Source: Patiria pectinifera (taxonomy: Eukaryota > Echinodermata > Asteroidea > Valvatida > Asterinidae). From it: a stretch of DNA of 64,000 nt. How positions within the stretch are numbered: position 1 is the stretch's first letter; each line of letters starts with the position of its first letter. The stretch covers positions 21,101,513-21,165,512 of the forward strand of contig CM057147.1 of assembly GCA_029964075.1 (NCBI GenBank), given 5' to 3'. Made by a program: the position numbers and the translations under genes. Positions 18,801 through 30,800 of this stretch are shown here, piece by piece. The notes below the pieces were generated by a model, which saw only the letters and a list, made by a program, of their open reading frames with translations, was not told where the DNA came from and ran no database searches.

Positions 18801-21800
18801 CATTTTAATCCAGTGTTTATCATAGTTATTTAGATTTTCCCATCTGTTGGAGATATTTTGGTAATTCCCATAGAGCTATATTAAATTACTGAGTCGATGT
18901 ACAAATTGATGCCTGCTGGGCGCATCTATGTTTGTGCACTAACCCATGGAAAACTTGAAATTTTGTACTGCTATGATATCTGTGTTTGTATTCTATACCG
19001 GTGGGTTATCGAAAGCCGATATGCCCAAACCCGAAATGCTTAATCAATGAATGAAGGTTGCATTTTGCTCCACACAAACAATGCAAACGCATGCGCGTAG
19101 TATCTGCTGCAGATGATTTTTGCAGTGACATTTTTAACCGTCGTGACGCGCTAAAGTTCTTTGCGTATGTTGTACTTGCGCATTGCAGTAAGAGTACACT
19201 TTCACTATTTACTCCATCTAAATTTATTACGTTCCACAAACACGCACACGAATTCAAAATGTTTGCGCCCAGGACGGCTTTAAAGTATCTCCGCACGTAA
19301 GAATGAGAAGTTAGCACTCTAGTAATTTAATATAGCTCTGTAGTAATTCCTCCCGTCCAATCCCATCCAATGTTGTGACTTATTTTTGCAGGTGGGGTCA
19401 GATCTTCATCCTGGACTCCTTGTCCAACTACACCCCTAAGGATGACAGAGAGGCCCAGAGTATCTGTGAGAGAGTCACCCCTAGGCTGGCCCACGCCAAC
19501 GCTGCCGTGGTGCTCTCAGCTGTCAAGGTCGGTCAGAGTCACAGACACAGATATTTTAATGTTATAGAATTTGTAGGCCAACTAAGTAAGGGGGGAAATT
19601 AATTAAACGAGCAATAACTCAAGGTTGAGCCCTTGGAAAACCTTGTAAAAACCCTGGAAAACCTTAACCCTAACGATCCCCAACCAGCCAAACTCCAACA
19701 CCAGGGTTTGTTGGAATCTGTTAGGATCAGTACTGCACTTGTAAACTGACGTTTATGTGGGATTAGGCATACCACAAATAAACAGAGTCCAACTGTTTAT
19801 GTGCACAGTTTACCATATGGTGTTGGGATCTGCAAGGATGAGGAAGGTTCCTAGTAAATCACCCTAGGGAGTTAGGGTTAAGGTGACCCTTGAGTATTAC
19901 ATGCCGCCCGTTTAATTTTGCATTCTCCCGTAATTTATGTCCATCCTTTCTCCCTTTAATTAAGTTTTGTCCTTCACCGACGTATAAACACTGTATAGTC
20001 AGTGTGTAACTTCCCGAGTGAAAGTTGGAAAATATCACTTGGGTGGGACTCGAACCCACGACCTCCTGCTTTCTATTGCAGACGTCTTACCACTCGACCA
20101 CCGAGCTAACGGGATCGGTTGGCTGGTTCGAATCTGATGTACATAGCAGCGGGTACCGCATTTATTCAACATGCCGTTTCTTTAACAACATAGTGGTCAT
20201 TATGAACACAATATCCAGTACAAGTGTGTAGCAGCCAAGTGTCAAGACTCATGAATATCTCTTCATCCCATCGTATCACTTGTGATGTCCCCAGGTACTG
20301 ATGAAGTTCATGGAGATGATGCCAGTGGATTCAGAGTACCTGACCACCTTGACGAGGAAGCTGGCTCCCCCGCTGGTCACCTTGCTGTCTGCCGAGCCTG
20401 AGGTGCAGTATGTGGCACTCAGGAACATCAACCTCATCGTGCAAAAGAGGTATTAAAACACAAGGGTACTTACGTTTTATCGTCTGAAACGTAACCCCTG
20501 CTGCATTCGTGCTTGGACCCTACCTGAAGCCACTAAAATCCCACAGTGCCATGCAGTGTAAAACCAGTGGCACATTAGTTAAACCTCCGATATTATGCTT
20601 GGGTGGTTTTTGGGTGGCACAGTGAGTAATAGGCTGGGCAGTTTTTTACTCTGCTGCATTTTGTATTTGTCCAATGTTTGCCGACCTGCATTTTAATACT
20701 TGATAACCAAACCAAAGTACTTCGGGCAGGATTTGAATTGCTAACTTCCTGCTCTTTGGCTATTACATAGAAGATTACAATTCCTTTGCTTCTTCCTGCA
20801 TCCTTGCACAGCTCAACAATCCACATTTGATGCGTTCTCCTAAACATAGTGACCGAAAGATTGAGATGATAACCTATTATTCTCAGAATTATTCTCAGTT
20901 GATAAAGACACCGTGATGGTGTCGCAAGCTCCTGAAACGAGCTCTGCCACCAAAGTCTCAAAAAGTATCTTTTATTTAATTGATATAATAATGGGACAGG
21001 AAACGAACTTTCATGCTCGATTCTCAGAATTATTTCTCTTTTCAGAGGTAGTCAGTTCACGTGGTGTATCTGCAGATTAATCCCAAGCTGTAATCTCCAC
21101 CTGGCAAGGCCTCAAATCTCATTTATGATGTAACGCAACCTTTTAGAATAATGCGAAGAAACACGGCTCATCATTCATTCACTGTCTGTCCCCAAACTAG
21201 ACCGGAGATTCTCAAGCAAGAGATGAAGGTCTTCTTTGTCAAGTACAACGATCCCATCTACGTCAAGTTGGAGAAGCTGGACATCATGATCCGTCTGGCC
21301 GCCCAGGGCAACATTGCCCAGGTCCTGGCTGAGCTCAAGGAGTATGCCACCGAGGTGGACGTGGACTTTGTCCGCAAGTCTGTGCGAGCCATCGGCCGCT
21401 GTGCCATCAAAATTGAGGTAGGAATAATGACTACACACAGAGTAGCTGACTAGATTGACAATCTTGTTTTAATGTATTATTCAGAATAAAAAAAAAAAAA
21501 CGATAACAATGAGCTACTATTTTGCTGCTTCAACCCTGACCCTGCCAGGTGCAACACAGTGCGTAAGGTGTAAAAGTCTGTGGGACCTTGTTTCACTGAG
21601 CCATCAACACCAGTGCATAAACGGCCAATTATGAAAATTGAGAGCTAGTTCCATTGAAGAATGTCACAGTTGTATCCTGCTGCAGTTGGCGACTACAGAC
21701 TCTGAGGCAGTCGTTCCTAGAGATTGTTGACCTGATGGCTCTTGCTACACTGAGCTGGCTTGTGATTTTTACAAGTGTTGCATATTGTTGAATTTGGCAT

Positions 21801-24800
21801 GGTTTCTCGCCAGAATACCCCAGAGGGTTAGGGTTAAAGAAATCGTGGTACTAACTTTGACATCTTAGTAAAATGTTGTTTTCCAGCAATCTGCCGAGCG
21901 TTGCGTCAGCACCCTGCTGGACCTGATCCAGACCAAGGTCAACTACGTGGTGCAGGAAGCCATCGTGGTCATCAAGGACATCTTCCGCAAGTATCCCAAC
22001 AAGTATGAGAGTATCATTGCAACGCTGTGCGAGAACCTGGACACGCTGGATGAGCCTGAGGCAAGGTGAGGGAAATGTAACGGCTATCTTACAACCAACA
22101 CATATTTTGTACTTGGCCCCAGAAACTTAGAAACGGTACTTGGAGGTTTTTAATCCCTGTTGATGCTGCTGATGTTGTTTTTTTATAAATCCAGCCGGGC
22201 GTAAGCCTTTTAAGCTGAAGAAACCAAAATGTTTTAACAGCTACAACCAAAGCTCATTCGTCCACAGCCCAGTGCATTAACTCCTTACTCATTTGCGCAC
22301 TGTTTGATTTTATTGGATTGAACAGGGTTTGGGTACCTCCTGTATTCAGGATGTATGCAGTACACAATGGTAGATGAAATTGGTAGGTGTTAAAATGTGT
22401 AAGTTATGACTCATCTTAAATGGGCCAAAGTAATTTGCCCATGTTAGGTTTCAGATTTTTTGGAAGCATAGTATGAAAATCTTTCTATCACCGATTACAA
22501 CAACAACTTGATTGAAGACATGCGCTTGGTCTCTGACACTTACATGGGGTAATGGGGTAAACCAACTTCAGAACAATTTAGTTCAAAATATCTTATACAC
22601 CACTGTTAAAACAGTGTCATTACTTTTGGTTATACCTTTACCGCATTTCCAACCTTCTTGCCAGTGTTTTGTCAACCTTTTGTTATGGACCCTCCCAAAA
22701 GCATCTATTATCGGGACCAACATGTACACCTTCCATATCTTCCATTCGTTAAGCTCTTCAGAAATACTCACAGAAAACACTTGAGTATTAGCCCTAAATT
22801 GACCTTTCACCCCAAATTGACCTTTAATCCCAACTCCATCTTCCCTAGGGCCTCCATGATCTGGATCATCGGTGAGTACGCCGAGCGTATCGATAACGCC
22901 GACGAGCTCTTGGAGAGCTTCCTGGAAGGCTTCCATGATGAGAACACCCAGGTGCAGCTACAGCTGCTGACGGCCATCGTCAAGCTGTTCCTGAAACGAC
23001 CCACGGACACCCAGGAACTGGTACAGCAGGTGCTCAGCCTGGCTACACAGGTGGGTCTGACGATTACAAGCCCCAACCCTCCCTGATCCTTCCAAATTCT
23101 CCTGAATGATTTTGGAAGTATAACTCATTGGCATCTGTACTACATTGAATTACATTGTGTTTATTCACTGAAGAAGCAGAATACAATTGAGTGTTTGGGC
23201 GGTTTAAAGCGCTACAATGATTGAAAAGATAGGGCGGTTTTGGGCACCACATTGACTAACCCACCTCACTCCTCCAAAATCCTCCTGGCGGTTTTGGAGG
23301 ATTCTAGAGGATTGAGGATGAATGGTGATTGAATCAAATGAGGATTCTGGAGGATTGAGGATGAATGGTGATTGAAGCACATGAGGATTTTGGAGGATTG
23401 AGGATGAATGGTGAATGAAGCACAAGAGGATTTTGGAGGATTGAGGATGAATGCATTTTGAGGCAGGACTGTCTGATGATTTTGAAGGATTTGGCGTTGG
23501 TTATCCTTCATTTTAACACGAGTGCAAAGTTTTGGGATGAGGAGGATTTTGGAGGATTGAGGATGAATGCATTTTGAGGCAGGACTGTCTGACAATTTTG
23601 AAAAATTTAGGCGGAGTTGAAAAATTTTGGAGGATTTTGGAGGATTGAGGATGGTTGTAAGCAACAAGGGCCTAGGGGGTTAGGGTTAGGGAACTGGTTT
23701 AATAGGTGAGTATCCTGGCTTCGTAGGTGTGATCATGTGTACGATGATAGGAAATTATCTCCTCCTCAATCCTCCAAAGGATTGAAGCTGAATGGCAAAA
23801 AGCGTCAGTTGATGCAGTGTGTCGAGTTTGTAGGCTGCACCCAGCATTGTTTATATTCAGTCATGCATAACTGCCTCAACCTATTAACAGTGATTGTTCG
23901 AGGATTTTTTAAGGGTTCGGCCAATGGTCTGCCCTCCACTGAACAAATTCAAGAAGTAATGGATGATTTTGGAGGATTGAGGCTGAATCCAATTTTTTGA
24001 CACTGTGGCAATTGGAGGATTTTGTAGGATTGAGGATGGTTCCTAGCCAAAAGGGCCTAGGGGGTTAGGATTCATTTATATTTTTGGAAAAAAAAAAATT
24101 GCATGCACACATGTACCTTAGATATTTTATCTATATGTGATGCGATCAAGCTAAATGAGTTGATTGTCGACCCTGGTCAATGATGGGTTTCTTACAGATT
24201 TGAAAAGAGCACAATCTCAGCATTACTGCTGTGAAAACTGCATGTTGATACCATCTTCAGTTCAAAAATTATGGAAGTCAGAACACCAAGAGATGTGATG
24301 AAGTGATGTGATGAAGTGATGTGATGAAGTGGCCCTATTTTAATCTGAATCTCCAAATGAAAATTCCAGACAAACGACTCATTTAGCTTGATCCCATCAC
24401 CTATGTGAGTCAAGCAAGTTAAAATAAAAGAATAAAAAGATATGAGCAATAGACATATTTTTGCATTTCTCATTCTTGAAACACAGGACAGTGACAACCC
24501 CGACCTGCGTGATCGCGGCTACATCTACTGGCGTCTGCTCTCCACGGACCCCGCCGCAGCCAAGGACGTCGTCCTGGCCAACAAGCCCCTCATCTCTGAG
24601 GAGACGGACCTAATTGAGCCGACCTTACTGGATGAGCTGATCTGCTACATCGGCAGCCTGGCCTCGGTCTACCACAAGCCGCCCAGTGCATTCGTGGAGG
24701 GACGGAATGCTACTAGGAGGGTGTTGCCTACCCGGGCTCCAGGGTAAGCCAAATAAATCACATGGAGTGTTTTCATAACTTCGCCCTCCTTGTTACAAAA

Positions 24801-27800
24801 TGCAAAATAGGCAGGGCGGTTTAAGCCAGTACAGTGACTCAAGGGCAGACACCTTATTCACATACAACATATTTCTTAAATTAATAACTTAACTTAAATT
24901 AATATGCTGACCTTGAAATTCCCCCTTCTCCTTCCAAAGAAATACAACAGATTTGCTTGAGCTCATTACATTTTTAAAAATATTTGTTGTTCTCCCCATG
25001 AACAGCTCTGGATCTACTTCCCCAGAGAGCGAGACGGCCGCCGCCGTTGTTCCCCAGGCTACCCAGGTCATACCCCAGGCCAGCCAGGGCCAAAGCGATC
25101 TCATCGGCGACTTGCTGGGGATGGACCTGGGTCCACCGGCCAGCGCCCCTAGTGCGTTCGGAGGTGCCCCCGCTGGGTTTGGTGCTGCCCCCGCTGGGTT
25201 TGGCGCTTCCCCCGCTGGGTTTGGCGCTGCCCCCGCTGGGTTTGGCGCTGCCCCCGCTGGGTTTGGCGCTGCCCCCGCTGGGTTTGGCGCTTCCCCCGCT
25301 GGGTTTGGCGGTGCCCCAATGCAGGCACAGCCTGAGATGTCGGCTGGACTGGACCTACTGGGAGGTGGTTTGGATAGCTTGGTAAGTAGCTGGGAGGCTT
25401 TGGGTTTTGTAAGGGTTTTGGTAGTGGTCATATACAGAGTTGCTATCATGTTAATCACAATTGATTGCAAGTCAATCACAAGCAGAATCACAAGTCCAAT
25501 CACAATTCCAATCACAAGTCAAATCACATGTCAAATCACAAGTCCAATCACAAGTCCAATCACAAGCCAATTACAAGTCCAATCACAAGCCAATCACAAG
25601 TCGATCACAAGTCGAATCACAAATGTAATTACAAGTTGAATCAATCAATCGTGAACATTGGCAAATAGTGGTTGGTGTAAACAACTATTTGAATTCACTC
25701 GAAGTTGCAGGCCATTGCACAATTTGTCCATATTGTGGGCACATCAGTCAAATTTATTATAGACACTTTGGAGTAGTTCAACACCCCACCTTGTATCCCT
25801 TGGTCTAGTTTAACGATGAAAAATGGCCCATCTTTCCCACAGATTGGAGGAGGGGGTGTGTCCCAGCCTGCACCCCAGCCCATGATGGGAGGGGGTAACA
25901 TGGGTGCTCTAGGGGATATCTTCAGCCTAGCCTCCGGCCCCGGCCTGGCCACTGGCATGTACGTCGAACCCAAAACGGTGAGTTGGATTGCCGAACACGG
26001 CATTACTTGCTTTCATTACCATAGCCACGTTATTATTTATAAGGAGTTATTTTTCTGCAAAGAAGCTGAGGTTACTATTAAGACTCTTTCCAGAAAATCA
26101 GTATAAGCCAGTGTTATGGCTAGCAGTAATGCATATGTCTATGTGAATTGGATTAAGCCGCTTACATAGCCGCATCTGTAATTGCCAGGTTGTTTTTGAA
26201 CTGTATTCTAACTGTAGCCAGATAATCTGAACCTGGCCTTACAGCGAAACTGTTCCTACACACTTTATTTTCACCTAATTCCTGAGCAAAATTCTTGGGA
26301 TGACAACCTATCCGTGTCTGACCAAATCTTTTGGAAAGCACCAATGCTGCAGTACTACTTCCCAGTTTCTACATGTATACAGGCATGATATTTTTCAGAA
26401 TTTTGTCTGAAATGAGACTTTTTTCAAATCTGAGAGACGTTAGTGTAGAAAGATATGCATTTTTCAGACATTTTGTAAATTTAGTCGGCAGGGCCAAGTC
26501 TTCATGGATGTGACCATCACTAATCTGTAACCTTTCCTTCATACTGTCCCTGTCATCAGGTGTGGCTGCCAGCAGCTAAGGGCAAGGGCCTGGAGGTCAG
26601 CGGCACCTTCGCCCGTCGGCAGGGCCAAGTCTTCATGGATGTGACCATTACTAAACCGTTACCTTTCCTTCATACTGTCCCTGGCATCAAGTGTGGCTGC
26701 CAGCAGCTAAGGGCAAGGGCCTGGAGATCAGCAGCACCTGCGCCCGTCAGTAGGGCCAAGTCTTCATGGATATGACCATTACTAAACCGTTACCTTTCCT
26801 TTATACTGTCCCTGGCATCAAGTGTGGCTGCCGGCAGCTAAGGGCAAGGGCCTGGAGATCAGCAGCACCTTCGCCCGTCGGCAGGGCCAAGTCTTCATGG
26901 ATATGACCATCACTAATCTGTAACCTTTCCTTTATACTATCCCTTGCATCAGATGTGGCTGCCAGCAGCTAAGGGCAAGGGCCTGGAGATCAGCAGCACC
27001 TGCGCCCATCGGCAGGGCCAAGTCTTCATGGATGTTACCATTACTAAACCGTTACCTTTCCTTTATACTATCCCTTGCATCAGATGTGGCTGCCAGCAGC
27101 TAAGGGCAAAGGCCTGGAGATCAGCAGCACCTTCGCCCGTCGGCAGGGCCAAGTCTTCATGGAAACGACCATCACTAAACCGTAACCTTACCTTTATACT
27201 GTCTCTGTCATCAGGTGTGGCTGCCAGCAGCTAAGGGCAAAGGCCTGGAGATCAGCAGCACCTTCGCCCGTCGGCAGGGCCAAGTCTTCATGGATGTGAC
27301 CATCACTAACCACCGTCACCTTTCCTTAATACTATCCCTTGCATCAGATGTGGCTGCCAGCAGCTAAGGGCAAGGGCCTGGAGATCAGCGGCACCTTCGC
27401 CCGTCTGTAGGGCCAAGTCTTCATGGAAACGACCATCACTAAACTGTAACCTTACCTTTATATTGTCTCTGTCATCAGGTGTGGCTGCCAGCAGCTTACC
27501 TTTATACTGTCTCTGTCATCAGGTGTGGCTGCCAGCAGCTAAGGGCAAAGGCCTGGAGATCAGCAGCACCTTCGGCCGTCGGCAGGGCCAAGTCTTCATG
27601 GATGTGACCATCACTAATCTGTAACCTTTCCTTTATACTGTCTCTGTCATCAGGTGTGGCTGCCAGCAGCTAAGGGCAAAGGCCTGGAGGTCAGCGGCAC
27701 CTTCGCCCGTCGGCAGGGCCAAGTCTTCATGGATATGACCTTCACTAATAAAGCCATGCAGCAGATGAGTCAGTTTGCTATACAGCTCAACAAGAACAGG

Positions 27801-30800
27801 TCAGTCAAAATCAGTTTTTTTCCAGGGCTGAAATTGTGGACAAGCATCACATTCACTGTGTGGACTTCCGAACAAAAGGTTTCCACATAAACCAGATTTT
27901 AGATACGTTGTGTGGACTTGCCCACGTCCACACAAGGCTTTTCCCCTCTCTGGAAAACAGGTTTAGAGGCATTTTGGGGTAAGGTTTATATGTGGCAAAA
28001 TGAAGAGAAACACTAAAGGGAATCCAAAATGAAGAGAAACACTAAAGGGAATCATCGGGGAAAAAATGGGTTGAAAGAGTTTTCACAGTGTGAGTAACAT
28101 GAGATTTTTTCACAGATTTTTATTAACTACGCGAAAAACAAAGGAATGTCCACACTAGGTATGAAACGTAAACATGTATGTGTTGCACAGATTGAGTCTT
28201 TCAATTAACGCCTTAGTCTGTTTAAAAAAAACAGGCTTGCTTCTCTGTCTCTCTGGCTGCCACATTCAACAAAGCCTTCCCAGCGGTGAAAATAAATCGA
28301 GTGACCGTTTGTAACAGTTAAGCGCTCCCTGCCGACACGAAGCAGGATTAACTGGCTGTTTATGTAACTTGATTAACCCTAATCCTCCAGGGTATTTTGG
28401 CTAGAAACCCTGCCAAACGCAGCAACATGCAACACTTGTCTAAGTGACAAGCCTGCCCAGTGTAGCAAGATCCATCAGGGGAAAGTCTCAAGGCCACACT
28501 GCCTCAGAGTCTGTGGTCACTGCACGCAGCAGGATACAACTGTGGCATTGTTCCATGGGACTAGCTCTCAGTGTCTCAGAAGTGGCCGGTTTCTGCACTG
28601 GTGTTGGTAGCATTTTCCATCAAAGTGCACCAGACTTTTCCTCCTGATGCACTGTGCTGCGTCTGGCAGGGTTAGGGTTAAGCTAGGCTTTGACTGTAGG
28701 AGATTAAGCCAGCTGTACATGTACCAGTTACTTGCTTTTGACTGTTGAGGAAATTTAACTAGTCAGAGTGCCTGGAGGATATATGTGATCCGACTGTTGG
28801 TGACTAGCCAGTGTATAAGTTATGGGAGGGATAAATGTAGTAATTTTTGGACTGCCTGTGACTGATCAAAATGTAGGAGGGTTAACCTTTCTTCTTCTTT
28901 TTTACTACACTCTTATTTCAGTTTATTTGCATGAATAATAATAATAATTTATACATTTATATTGCGCAAATTGTATGAGAATATGATAAAAATGCGCATC
29001 CCAATTATTATCCCTGTTCATCAGGAATAAGACCCTGCAGCAGCTCAAGATCCATGCAATATGGTCTCTACCTTCACAGGTACCCATTTATACTCCTGGG
29101 TGGAGAGAGGCAATTGCAGTTAAGTGCCTAGCCCAAGAGCACAAGCACTATGTTCCCTGTCAGGGTTCGAACCCATGTACCACGGCACGCGAGCCGAAGA
29201 CCATAAACCATTGGATCTGAAAGTAATTTGAAGGTGTTGATTTTGGTCACTGCTGGTTAAGTGTGGGATGGAAAATATCTGTGATAGTCTGTTCTTATTT
29301 TTTGCAAATATCTTCTCCTGACAGTTTCGGTCTGGTACCGGCCTCACCGCTATCCATCGCCAGTCCCCTCAACATGAACCAGAGCCTGGACGTGTCCCTG
29401 CCTCTCAACACCAACGGGCCCGTCCAGCGTATGGACCCCATCAACTCCTTGCAGGTGGCCGTCAAGAACAACATTGACGTCTTGTACTTCAGTAGCCCGA
29501 TCCCCCTCCATGCGCTCTTTGTGGAAACGGGCGAAATGGGTAAGCTGTCCAACTTTGGATCAACGAGTTCTTCTTCATGCTAAGTGCTTAGGCATTTTCT
29601 ACAAGGAACTTTCTAACTTCTCCATATCCCTCCACTGTGTATAGCTCAATTTCATGTTACAGCTAAGCACATAATTGTCTGCTCTAGTTAGCGCAACATT
29701 TCGGCAAACTGTTAAGCAGTCACCAAGAAACCTATAACAGATTCTGTGTACTCCAACTGTGAATGGAGTAGATGTTGAATTAACCCTCCTAGTCTGGCCC
29801 ACATCATAACCCTTCACGTTTTGCAAAACCACTTTTGTTCTAGAGTTAGCTCCTTTGAGGTAATCTTCTATTGATAACACTTCATATCACTGCACATTTC
29901 TTTTGTGCCATTAAGCATCCGATCTGTGTACGCTTCGCTACTCACCGCAGTGCTGTTTTTTTTGTGTGTGCAGTGACTCTCTGTGTGACACAGTTACTTT
30001 AACACTTCATATCCCTTCACCTGAAACTGACCTGCAGGGTTTTAAAGGGTTTGGCATAATTGCCCTGATTATTGACCCACTAGGAGGGAATAACAGCTTG
30101 CAAAACAGGCGTCTTTGATATTCGTACAGATTCAGCAATTAATTATGCAAAACAAGACTGTTTCTTGACCTACAGGTTCTGACTATACAGCGGGCCTCTT
30201 CTATTGGGTCTTCTGTAATCCGTCTTCTGTAAGCCGCCAATTCACCAATCAACAGCTTAGTCCACATTTCTGATCAAAATGACGTCTAAAGTCGACTCCG
30301 ATTGGCTGGCGCGTGGGGTCGCGTGCTTGGATATATATCACGTGTTCTTAATGTGTGCACACGTGAACGTCTCATTTTCAGACTAGGTGAAAGAAGGTTC
30401 CGGATAAAAAAAATGCTCAGAGGTTGAATGAATGAATGAACATGACTGCATCCATGGATTAGACAATAACAATGTGTGCATGTCTGGGCTTATACTTCTC
30501 ATGCTGATTTTTCATTTCCAAATTATCATAGCTGTGTTCTGTTTGAATTTTTTTTACAAAGATGAATTTTCTACCTTTCTTCCAACATGCAGCTTATTTC
30601 ACAGACCTCATTCATTATTCATGCTAGATCATATTTGTTTTGCTTTATTTTTTTTTATTTTTTGGACCGCTGCTTGCTTGTAGAAGGTATGAATGAACAG
30701 GATAGATCCAAAGGTAAAAAAAAATAACCACCCACTTTCCGTCCACAACCGCCCCTGTAGTTTCCTCCTTGGTAATGATATCGTACTTGTAGCCCTAATC

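Noticed and set aside
23266..23667. 133-codon antisense frame
   Set aside because: Produced by the GGAGGATTGAGGATGAATG tandem repeat in an adaptin intron.
24889..25515. 208-codon antisense frame rich in Pro-Asn-Ala
   Set aside because: Mirror of the beta-adaptin hinge repeat; the plus-strand reading is the conserved one with correct splice sites.
26560..27234. Series of short plus-strand frames starting [10 protein letters not shown]
   Set aside because: They are truncated exon copies reading into intron sequence, not separate genes.
26484..27730. CRISPR-like regular repeat spacing
   Set aside because: Units are contiguous 131-bp exon/intron copies without unique spacers, in a eukaryotic intron.
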